Below, piece after piece: positions 1 through 6,051 of a stretch of 6,051 bases of DNA (positions within the stretch are counted from its first letter, which is position 1; every line of letters starts with the position of its first letter). The notes under the pieces are model-generated. The model ran no database searches. It had not been told where the DNA came from and saw nothing but the letters and a program-made list of their open reading frames with translations. The DNA comes from an uncultured Porphyromonas sp. Lineage in GTDB: Bacteria; Bacteroidota; Bacteroidia; Bacteroidales; Porphyromonadaceae. The translations under genes were made by a program, and so were the position numbers. The stretch covers positions 1 to 6,051 of the forward strand of contig CAKMOP010000084.1 of NCBI GenBank assembly GCA_927910985.1, given 5' to 3'.

Positions 1-489
1 ATTCCCTTTACCCTTATGTCCCCCACGCTCTGTCCCGAATTAGCCGAAGCCGAAGCTCGTGGAGCCTTCCGATGGATCCCCCGAGCCTATATGGGTAGCT
101 CGGATATAGGGCTCGAGCGTATCATCATCTTAGGTATCGGCTCAGCTGATAAAGAGCTTCTATTTGCCGAGGAACTCGCAGCTGCAGGATACCTCTTTGC
201 CCTCCTCAGCGATGCGACACGGGGCAATCTACAGTTCGGAGCTACGGCGCACCACGAAGGGGTCACGCTATCCGTGCACAGCGACTACCGCTTGCCCGAG
301 ATCACCCAACAGCTCAAGAAGGTCTGGATGCAGACCCTACCCGAAGGCTTTGAAGCACGCTTACAAAGGTTAGCCCAGTACCGTCAAGCCCTACAAGAGG
401 CTACGGATGAGGATGAGGACGAGCACATACAACTACAGCTGGCCTATAACGACCTAAAAGAATTACTGCTACAGGATACTACGTTATGA
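1..489 (+). CDS. Precorrin-2 dehydrogenase / sirohydrochlorin ferrochelatase-like protein (siroheme synthase N-terminal domain), 5' end missing
   Basis: The frame is open from base 1 to the TGA at 487-489 (162 residues). The ATG at 16 is probably internal, because residues before it (IPFTLM, then SPTLCPEL) continue the family pattern of a beta strand ending in a P-x-L-C-x-E-L stretch. The missing upstream part should carry the GxGxxA dinucleotide-binding loop. The family (Met8p, CysG N-terminal half) oxidises precorrin-2 with NAD+ and chelates iron to give siroheme in the cytoplasm. Visible support: the strand IIILGIGSADKEL where the family has a hydrophobic strand plus ATDD, and an aspartate at 211-213 in LLSDATRG that lines up with the proposed catalytic Asp of the NVVD motif. 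The usual SSGG stretch is not visible (HSDY instead), so the protein is divergent. The tail is acidic (DEDEDEH). The stop overlaps the hemA start as ATGA, suggesting translational coupling. The tetrapyrrole context supports the call; dehydrogenase-only activity is possible. Confidence 0.72.
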   Translation: MPFTLMSPTLCPELAEAEARGAFRWIPRAYMGSSDIGLERIIILGIGSADKELLFAEELAAAGYLFALLSDATRGNLQFGATAHHEGVTLSVHSDYRLPEITQQLKKVWMQTLPEGFEARLQRLAQYRQALQEATDEDEDEHIQLQLAYNDLKELLLQDTTL

Positions 490-1756
490 TTGGACTTATC
501 AGTATCAATCACAAGACAGCTTCACTCTCACGGCGAGAGCAGTTCGCTCTCGGTGACGAAGAAGCTCTACAACTTATCACACAGTGGAAGGAAGAGCTGA
601 GCTTACTTGGCGGCTTTATCCTCTCTACCTGCAATCGCTTAGAGATTTATTACGAAGCTCCCCAGCAAGTCACATCCGAACTGGAGAGGGCACTCATCCG
701 AAGTCTATACCGCTTCAAGCGCATCCGTCACTCAGGGGATGAGTCCATCTTCACCACACTCCAGCACACCGAAGCGATACGACATCTCTTCCGGCTGGCC
801 TGTGGTCTCGAGTCGATGGTGTTAGGTGAGACGCAGATCTTAGGGCAACTCAAAGAGTCTTACCGCCGATCGACCGACCACGAGCAAAGCACCCCTGTCC
901 TCTCACGCCTATGTCATCGTGCCTTTGAGACGGCCAAGAGAGTACGCAGTGAATACCTACTCTCCGCCACTCCCATCTCTGCTGGTACGGCTGCTGTCGA
1001 CTACCTACAGCAAGAATAGAGTGCTTTGATGAGCTTCCGGTGCTCATTCTTGGGGCTGGTCAGATGGCTGAAGTCATTGCGCAGCGACTCCAAGAGCTAC
1101 ACCATACCGAGGTAAGCATCTATAACCGCACCCGAGAGCGCGCCGTAGCCTTCGCTGAGAAGCAGCACCTTACTACGGTGTACTTCGAGGATCAACTCCC
1201 TCAAGCCATAGCCGCATCTGCCATTATCTTCGTCGCCACCTCCTCGCTCACACCCATCATCACCGAGCAACTCCTCTCGCAAGTACCACACACTGAGCGT
1301 TATTTCTTCGACATGGCTGTACCACGCAATGTCGATCCTTCGCTGGATGAACTCCCCCAGCTTCATCTCTATACCATCGATGATCTGCGTGGACAACAGT
1401 ACCTCTCAGGGAAAGCGCTTCACCAGCGAGAGGAAATCCACACCTACATCCAGTCGATGGTCAAAGACTTCCTCCAGTGGTGTGATGCCGCCGAGGTACG
1501 TCAGACTATCGCACTCATACAGCAAGTATCGCATCAGCTTCTCGGCAAAGAACTGGCAGCTCTTCCTCACGACCTCAGCGAAGAAGCACGCAGGCTCATC
1601 TCGCAGTGGGACGAACATCTGCGCATCACCTACACAACAGCTATTGTCTCCTCCCTCAGAGAGCTGAGTGAGGCAACTGGACAAAAGACCTACTCTAAGG
1701 TTCTCTTCCAGCTCTTCTCCCACATACAAAGTAAGCTCCCATCGCATGATTCCTAA
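486..1756 (+). CDS. hemA: Glutamyl-tRNA reductase HemA, frame broken by one missing base near 1016
   Basis: GluTR reduces glutamyl-tRNA(Glu) to glutamate-1-semialdehyde with NADPH, the first step of C5-pathway tetrapyrrole synthesis. The ATG at 486 overlaps the previous stop and gives the typical N-terminus (MIGLISINHKTA). The catalytic domain shows LSTCNRLE with the thioester cysteine C49 and RHLFRLACGLESMVLGETQ with the likely general-base histidine H100. The first frame ends at TAG 1017-1019, after ...AVDYLQQE. The second frame resumes at once as ECFDELPVLILGAGQMAE, the NADPH-binding domain (GAG at repaired residues 190-192), then a helical dimerisation tail ending at TAA 1754-1756. Adding one base between about 1010 and 1019 gives an uninterrupted protein of about 423 residues, normal for the family. 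As written, the sequence encodes a 177-residue fragment (486-1019) and an open frame usable from a GTG at 1040. The 3' end overlaps hemC by 11 bases. Identity is secure; whether the break is real is not. Confidence 0.93.
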
Positions 1757-2642
1757 GACCTTCATCCTCGGGACACGAGGCAGCCAGCTTGCTCTACGAC
1801 AGAGTGAGATGGTACGTGATGCCCTACTCCAGCACTTTCCAGACCTACATATTGAGCTCAAGATCATCAAGACCAAGGGTGACCAGCTACAGCATCTTGC
1901 TCTGGGTGCTTCGGGAGACAAAGGGCTCTTCACGGGTGCATTAGAAGAAGCTCTGAGAAGTGGAGCGATTGACTTTGCCGTGCATAGTCTCAAGGACCTG
2001 CCTGTTGATCCCGCTCCAGGGACACGCATCGCAGCCTATCTACCACGTGCTGTCACGCACGATACACTCATCGGATCAGTTCCCCTCGAAGCGCTACCCG
2101 AAGGAGCATTGATCGGCACATCGAGCAAGCGCCGTGCCTACCAAATAGCTCTACACTATCCTCATCTACGCACAGCTCCTATCCGTGGCAATGTAGAGAC
2201 TCGTATGAAGAAGGTCGAGGAAGGGCTCTTCGATGCAACCCTGCTCGCTGAAGCTGGTCTAACTCGCCTGAGTATGACTGAGGTCACACGCTTCCCTATC
2301 AGTGAAGACGTGATCGTCCCAGCTCCAGGACAAGCAGCTATCGCCGTGCAAACACGCGATGAAGCAAGCAATTTACAGGAACTTCTCAGCCACATACACG
2401 ATGCAAAGACCGAGCAAGAGGTCACCATCGAGCGAAGCCTCCTCAAGCGATTAGGCGGTGGATGCGCCCTGCCCTTAGGCTGCTGCTGCCATATCACAGA
2501 GGGGATGGCAGAGCTACGTATCTTCTATGCCAATAGCACCGGTACGGAGCATTACCTCGCTACCCACCACGCGCCCCTCTCCGAAATAGAAACTTTACTC
2601 GCTCAGCTCACCGAGCAACTGCAGCATATCACCACACTATGA
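1746..2642 (+). CDS. hemC: Hydroxymethylbilane synthase (porphobilinogen deaminase) HemC
   Basis: HemC polymerises four porphobilinogen units into hydroxymethylbilane, using a dipyrromethane cofactor bound to a cysteine. The frame is intact, at 298 residues, a normal length. I chose the ATG at 1746 because it places GTRGSQLALRQSE at residues 9-21, as in the family; the frame is open further upstream but lies inside hemA. Visible motifs: KTKGD (42-46), GDKGLFT (57-63), AVHSLKDLP (78-86) with the catalytic aspartate D84, GTSSKRR (124-130) and RGNVETR (147-153), the last two being cofactor- and substrate-binding arginines. PAPGQAAIAVQ follows at 192-202, with alanine where most family members have the second glycine. 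The cofactor cysteine is C240 in GGGCALPLG, followed by three further cysteines at 246-248. The start overlaps hemA by 11 bases and the stop overlaps cobA/hemD as ATGA, so it is mid-operon. It is the only complete, unbroken gene in the window. Confidence 0.95.
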   Translation: MIPKTFILGTRGSQLALRQSEMVRDALLQHFPDLHIELKIIKTKGDQLQHLALGASGDKGLFTGALEEALRSGAIDFAVHSLKDLPVDPAPGTRIAAYLPRAVTHDTLIGSVPLEALPEGALIGTSSKRRAYQIALHYPHLRTAPIRGNVETRMKKVEEGLFDATLLAEAGLTRLSMTEVTRFPISEDVIVPAPGQAAIAVQTRDEASNLQELLSHIHDAKTEQEVTIERSLLKRLGGGCALPLGCCCHITEGMAELRIFYANSTGTEHYLATHHAPLSEIETLLAQLTEQLQHITTL

Positions 2643-4145
2643 GTACCGTATATCTCGTAGGAGCAGGTCCTGGAGACCCCAAGCTCCTGACTCGTCGTGC
2701 CTACGAACTAATTACCACGGCTGAGATCATCGTCTATGATGCTCTGGTCTCTCCTCGCATCATTGAGCTCATCCCTCCCACCGCTCGCCTATATAATGTA
2801 GGGAAACGCTACGGAGCGCACTCGATGAAGCAATCTGAGATCAACGCCCTTTTAGTCGAGCTGGCAGGCGAAGACGTGAAGAAGATTGTCCGCCTCAAGG
2901 GGGGGAGATCCCTTCGTCTTTGCCCACGGAGGAGAAGAGATGCATGTACTGCGCGAAGCGGGTATCCGCTACGAGATCGTCCCAGGGATCACGGCAGGAC
3001 TGGCTGCACCAGCTTACTTCGATATCCCTGTGACGCACCGTGCGGTAAGTCGCTCCTTCACCTGCCTCACAGCTCATTCGGAGTCGGGAGAACTGCCGGA
3101 CTTCGACTGGGCAGCACTCGCCAAGCTCGGAGGGACGCTGATCTTCTACATGGGGGTACGCCAAATTGCCTCGATTAGTCAAGCCCTCATTGAGGCTGGA
3201 TGCGATGCCTTGACCCCTGCAGCTTTGGTTAGCCGAGGGACGACTCCCCAGCAGACCCTATTAGCACGTACTCTTGGAGAGTTCACCGATGCAGAGGAAG
3301 ACTTCACCGCTTATACCCCAGCCCTCTTCGTCATCGGAGAAGTCATCCGCCTCAATGAAGGGAGCACGTCACGCCCCTTAGCTGGGAAGAAAATCATCGT
3401 TACGCGAGCACGGCATCAAGCATCTTCCCTCCAAGAAGCCCTCGAGGCCGAAGGGGCCGAAGCCCTACTCCTCCCGACCATCGAGCTCTCAGCCAACCAA
3501 GAAGTGGCTGCAGAAGTCTCCTCTTGTCTCAGAGAGCTGCACCGCTATAGCTGGATCTTCTTCACCTCGCCCAATGCCGTGGAGTTCTTCTTCACCGCAC
3601 TAAGAGAAGCTGGATTAGATAGCCGCGCCCTTGCTCCCTGCCGTATTGCCTCACTTGGACCGATGGCTTCAGCTGCACTCCAGTCACGTGGCATCCAGCC
3701 TGACTTTATGCCCAGTGCCTACCACGCGAAGGCCTTTGCAGCAGAGTTCACACAGCGCACCTCTGAGCGAGAAGCTAAGCCCATCTTGCTCCCAGCTTCG
3801 GCGTTAGCTCATGACGACCTTCCTCGTTTACTCCAAGAAGCTGGTTACCACTGCCAGCGTCTTCTGCTCTATACCAACACGTCCATTCACTACGAGCAGG
3901 AAGAGTTACGTGTGGCCTTGACTTCTGCGGACTACCTCACAGCATGCAGCTCCTCGGCTGTACATCATTTGGTCGAGCTATTAGAGGCCTACCAACTGAC
4001 GGAGCTCCTGCACGAGCTTCCCATCGCAGTCCTCGGCGAACAGACCGCCGAAGCCGTGCGTAGCTATGGGATTGAGCCCAAGCTCATTGCACCCCAAGCG
4101 ACCATTCCAGCTCTGGTTGACTCCCTTGTAGAGCGACTTTGTTAG
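2639..4145 (+). CDS. cobA/hemD: Fused uroporphyrinogen-III C-methyltransferase / uroporphyrinogen-III synthase, frame broken at a G7 run
   Basis: The N-terminal half (repaired residues 1 to about 245) is a CobA/SUMT domain, which methylates uroporphyrinogen III twice with S-adenosylmethionine to give precorrin-2. It shows VGAGPGDPKLLT (7-18), AEIIVYDALVSPRI, VRLKGGDPFVF around 84-94, HGGEE, PGITAG (115-120) and PVTHR. The C-terminal half (about 249-501) is HemD, which cyclises hydroxymethylbilane to uroporphyrinogen III: KKIIVTRAR at the start, WIFFTSPNAVEFFF in the middle and a late AVLGEQTAEAVRSYG strand-loop. The start ATG overlaps the hemC stop. The frame breaks inside the SAM-binding loop, where seven Gs at 2899-2905 follow AA; six Gs would read K-G-G-D-P-F. 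Removing one G joins the two frames into one protein of about 501 residues ending at TAG 4143-4145. CobA-HemD fusions are known in other bacteria, so the fusion itself is not new. As written, the first frame runs out of register to a stop at 3176-3178. Confidence 0.93.
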
Positions 4146-4188
4146 CTGGGATAAGCATCGTATCAAACCCTTCTCACCACCATCTTTA

Positions 4189-4243
4189 GCTCTGCACTGT
4201 GCTAACTCAGCCTGTGCAGAGCATTCTCTTGTTCCCATTTTTT
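4189..4243 (+). terminator. Possible terminator: 9-bp stem after cobA/hemD with a distant T run
   Basis: GCTCTGCAC (4189-4197) pairs perfectly with GTGCAGAGC (4214-4222) around a 16-base loop. It lies 43 bases past the cobA/hemD stop, where an operon end is expected. A run of six Ts stands at 4238-4243, but 15 bases beyond the stem, too far for a classical intrinsic terminator. It could instead be an RNA 3'-end protecting stem. Confidence 0.35.
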
Positions 4244-4275
4244 CAGAGGAGACCACAGCACGAGATATTTGCAGT

Positions 4276-4298
4276 ACTTTCCAGCCTTGGAAAGTTTT
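4276..4298 (+). terminator. Possible intrinsic terminator: 8-bp stem, 4-base loop, short T run
   Basis: ACTTTCCA (4276-4283) and TGGAAAGT (4288-4295) pair perfectly around GCCT, and the right arm runs into a TTTT tract (4295-4298). Compact stem, tight loop and immediate Ts fit an intrinsic terminator on the plus strand, which would close the tetrapyrrole operon about 150 bases past its last stop. The stem is AT-rich and the T tract short, so strength is doubtful. Confidence 0.4.
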
Positions 4299-4343
4299 AG
4301 TTCCAGCCGAGGATTGGGAGCTCTCCAACGGGTGGAACAGATG

Positions 4344-4361
4344 CGCTCCTCAATAGGAGTG
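4344..4361 (+). other. Hairpin of unknown role upstream of purA
   Basis: CGCTCCT (4344-4350) pairs with AGGAGTG (4355-4361) around a CAAT loop, with one G-T wobble. No T run follows, so it is not a clear terminator. Its left arm contains CTCCT and its right arm AGGAG, but no start codon follows at ribosome-binding distance. It lies about 90 bases before the promoter-like box and may be chance. Confidence 0.25.
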
Positions 4362-4448
4362 AAGCCCCATCAAATAAGGATCCGATCCCTCATCCTATAT
4401 CACGGCTCTTCGAAAGAAATAGATACACGAAAAACAAGGAGAAAAGAG

Positions 4449-4456
4449 TATATTTG
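4449..4456 (+). promoter_or_regulatory. Bacteroidota-type -7 box (TAnnTTTG) upstream of purA
   Basis: TATATTTG matches the Bacteroidota -7 consensus TAnnTTTG exactly. No TTTG or TTG partner is visible 19-21 bases upstream (that stretch is AGATACACGA), so the -33 half is missing or weak. If used, transcription would start shortly after 4460 and leave a leader of about 135 bases before the purA ATG. It is the best candidate seen for the purA-folC unit. Confidence 0.4.
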
Positions 4457-4599
4457 TAAGTGAGTGAGCTATGGATATTTACTCCGATGAGTAAGAACCA
4501 ATCTCTCGTCGAAGCATCACGACATCCCTGTATCACTCATTTGCTGAACGGATAACGACAGCACGCACACAGGACAAACAACACAGCAAAACATAAAGA

Positions 4600-5891
4600 A
4601 TGAAACAAGTCGATGTGCTCCTCGGACTACAATGGGGAGACGAAGGCAAAGGGAAGATCGTCGATGTACTGACTCCTTCCTATGATATTATAGCACGCTT
4701 CCAAGGGGGGCCTAACGCAGGGCATACTCTGGAGTTCGAAGGAAAGAAGTACATCCTCCGCTCCATCCCCTCTGGTATTTTCCAGGGAGATAAGGTAAAC
4801 GTCATCGGTAATGGGGTCGTGCTGGACCCCATCCTCTTCGCAGAAGAAGCCCGTGCCCTCTCACGTAGTGGACATGATCTACGTAAGCGTCTTGTCATCT
4901 CACGCAAAGCACACCTCATCCTGCCTACACACCGCATGATCGATGCGGCACAAGAAGCAGCAAAGGGCGGTGCAAAGATCGGCACAACGGGCAAAGGCAT
5001 AGGCCCCACCTACACCGATAAGGTCAGTCGCTCAGGACTGCGTATCGGTGATATTCAGTCCGACTCCAGCGTAAGTACCAAGCCGCTAAGGAGCGTCACC
5101 TTACGCTCCTTCAGGCTTACCAATACCCCACCGATGGACTTGACGAACTTGAAGCGCAGTGGTTGGAAGCCATCAAGTACCTCGAAGAGTTCACCTTCAT
5201 CGACAGTGAAGAGTATATCAATGATGCTCTCCGCTCCTCGCGCACTGTCTTAGCTGAAGGTGCGCAGGGGTCACTCTTAGATATCGACTTTGGCTCCTAT
5301 CCCTTCGTAACCTCGAGCAATACCGTCTGCGCTGGGTGCTGCACAGGGCTGGGTATCGCTCCACGCCAAGTCGGAGAGGTCTACGGGATCTTCAAGGCTT
5401 ATTGTACACGAGTCGGAGCTGGACCCTTCCCGACAGAACTCTTCGATGAGACAGGCGAACAGCTCTGCTCTCTCGGACATGAGTTCGGCTCCGTGACAGG
5501 CCGTCGCCGTCGCTGTGGCTGGCTCGACCTCGTTGCTCTACGCTATACGGTGATGCTCAATGGTGTGAGCCGCCTGATCATGATGAAGAGCGATGTCCTC
5601 GATAGCTTCGCTACGATCCGTGTCTGCACTGACTACGAGATCGCAGGAGAGAAGACACGCCACTTCCCCTACGAGCTTACCGATGCGGTACGTCCAGTCT
5701 ACACCGAGCTCAAGGGATGGCAATGCGATACCACTAAGCTCACCTCTGCTTCTGACTTCCCTCAGGAACTCAAGGATTACATTGCCTTCATCGAGCATGA
5801 GATCGGTGTGCCTATCACGATCATCTCCGTTGGTCCCGATAGAGAGCAGACGATCACGCTCCATCCAGAGCTACTGCCCCAGACTCACTGA
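4600..5891 (+). CDS. purA: Adenylosuccinate synthetase PurA, frame broken by one missing base near 5065
   Basis: PurA condenses IMP with aspartate using GTP to form adenylosuccinate, the first committed step to AMP. The ATG at 4600 yields the canonical N-terminus VDVLLGLQWGDEGKGK with catalytic D14 and the GTP loop, then GGPNAGHT with catalytic H42 and GTTGKGIGP (128-136). After RIGDIQSD (gac at 5062-5064) the frame is lost. One base to the side, the next frame reads QRKYQAAKERH and continues through GAQGSLLDIDFGSYPFVTSSNT (repaired residue 221 onward), GAGPFPTEL, and the GTP/base motif SVGPDREQTI near 411-420, ending at TGA 5889-5891. Restoring a T (GACTTCCAG instead of GACTCCAG) gives D-F-Q-R-K-Y and about 430 residues, the normal length. 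No Shine-Dalgarno site precedes the start; the upstream sequence is A-rich (AAAACATAAAGA), usual for Bacteroidota. As written, the first frame stops at 5253. Identity is secure. Confidence 0.94.
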
Positions 5892-5901
5892 ATAGACTTC
5901 G

Positions 5902-6051
5902 ATGACCTACCAAGAAGCTATTGACTATCTCTATGCAGCTACTCCCGTCTTCAGCAGGTAGGCAGCACGGCGTTATAAGCCGTGGCTTAGAGATACACCA
6001 TACCTGGATACACACTACGGACATCCCCACGAGCTACCGCACGATACATCG
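5902..6051 (+). CDS. folC: Folylpolyglutamate synthase / dihydrofolate synthase FolC, 5' part only, with several small indels
   Basis: FolC adds glutamate to dihydropteroate and/or reduced folates with ATP. Only the first 50 or so codons are present, before the ATP-binding GTNGKGS loop. The ATG at 5902, 10 bases after the purA stop, gives MTYQEAIDYLYAATPVF, a typical start. The literal frame then stops at TAG 5959-5961. Reading with a C restored after TTC (5950-5952) gives Q-Q-V-G-S-T-A, and removing one T at 5973-5974 leads to YKPWLRDTPYLDTHYGHPHE, matching the family pattern F-Q-x-V-G-x-x-A-Y-K-x-x-L-x-x-T...G-H-P-H without gaps. Near 6034, two bases seem missing from an arginine codon; the last bases then read Y-R-T-I-H, again as expected. 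So the gene is recognisable, but the sequence here is unreliable or the gene is damaged. It is probably co-transcribed with purA. Confidence 0.75.

Larger units (their letters stand above)
4146..4599 (+). other. 454-base non-coding gap between the tetrapyrrole operon and purA
   Basis: No convincing gene was found on either strand. The longest plus-strand frame (4269-4463, TTG start, 64 codons) has no recognisable motif, and the minus-strand frame at 3981-4328 is largely a shadow of hemD. The gap holds at least three hairpins (4189-4222, 4276-4295, 4344-4361), a weaker quasi-palindrome at 4314-4328 (TTGGG / TCCAA around AGCTC), a promoter-like TATATTTG at 4449-4456 and an A-rich stretch just before purA. 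The likely contents are the end of the upstream transcript and the promoter plus leader of purA. I recognise no tRNA, insertion sequence or known riboswitch core. Confidence 0.6.

Noticed and set aside
1406..2029. 207-codon minus-strand reading frame opposite hemA and hemC
   Set aside because: It is antisense to well-conserved coding sequence; its openness follows from the codon bias of the plus strand.
2895..2910. Programmed +1 frameshift producing CobA/HemD
   Set aside because: No known +1 recoding signal is visible, and the break falls within an essential glycine loop; one extra G in a base run is simpler.
3981..4328. 115-codon minus-strand reading frame
   Set aside because: About half lies antisense to the end of hemD, the rest covers two hairpins, and the translation has no family features.
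4269..4463. 64-codon plus-strand reading frame in the gap before purA
   Set aside because: It starts at TTG, has no ribosome-binding context, no recognisable motif, a composition unlike the neighbours, and runs through hairpins and into the promoter-like box.
4146..4599. Cobalamin or purine riboswitch in the gap
   Set aside because: I see neither a cobalamin B12-box-like core nor the conserved purine aptamer elements, and the hairpins do not form a recognisable known fold.
4705..4710. G6 run in purA as a second slippage site
   Set aside because: The frame is intact here (Q-G-G-P), so there is no sign of slippage in this sequence.
5940..6000. tRNA-like stem near the window end (CACGGCGTTATAAGCCGTGG)
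   Set aside because: A short inverted match (CACGGC / GCCGTG) is present, but no cloverleaf, T-loop or anticodon arm fits, and the bases are explained as folC codons.

Overview
The window reads as a piece of a Bacteroidota chromosome, most like a Porphyromonas-type organism. This rests on how the translated proteins look from memory (PurA and the FolC N-terminus), on a TAnnTTTG-type promoter box, on the A-rich sequence before the purA start instead of a Shine-Dalgarno site, and on a moderate GC content judged by eye. No database was searched, so the genus is an inference.

Layout: all genes lie on the plus strand. Positions 1-4145 hold a tight tetrapyrrole operon: the 3' part of a precorrin-2 dehydrogenase / sirohydrochlorin ferrochelatase-like gene, then hemA (glutamyl-tRNA reductase), hemC (hydroxymethylbilane synthase) and a fused cobA/hemD (uroporphyrinogen-III methyltransferase plus uroporphyrinogen-III synthase). 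The junctions overlap by 4, 11 and 4 bases. Positions 4146-4599 are a 454-base non-coding gap with several hairpins and one promoter-like box. Positions 4600-6051 hold purA (adenylosuccinate synthetase) and, 10 bases later, the start of folC (folylpolyglutamate / dihydrofolate synthase), which runs off the window end.

How the genes work together: HemA starts tetrapyrrole synthesis from Glu-tRNA, HemC makes hydroxymethylbilane, the HemD half closes it to uroporphyrinogen III, the CobA half methylates that to precorrin-2, and the first gene's product can oxidise it to sirohydrochlorin and insert iron. The cluster therefore points to siroheme and/or cobalamin. The genes for the two intermediate steps (hemL, hemB) and the heme-specific late genes are not in the window. 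purA and folC belong to purine and folate metabolism and look like a separate transcription unit.

Main oddity: four of the six genes have broken reading frames in this sequence. hemA lacks one base near 1016, cobA/hemD has one extra G in a G7 run at 2899-2905, purA lacks one base near 5065, and folC carries at least two and probably three small indels within its first 140 bases. Family motifs continue without a gap on each side of every break, and nothing else looks decayed. The simplest reading is sequencing or assembly indel errors, increasing toward the right end, rather than real gene loss. I see no previously undescribed system here.
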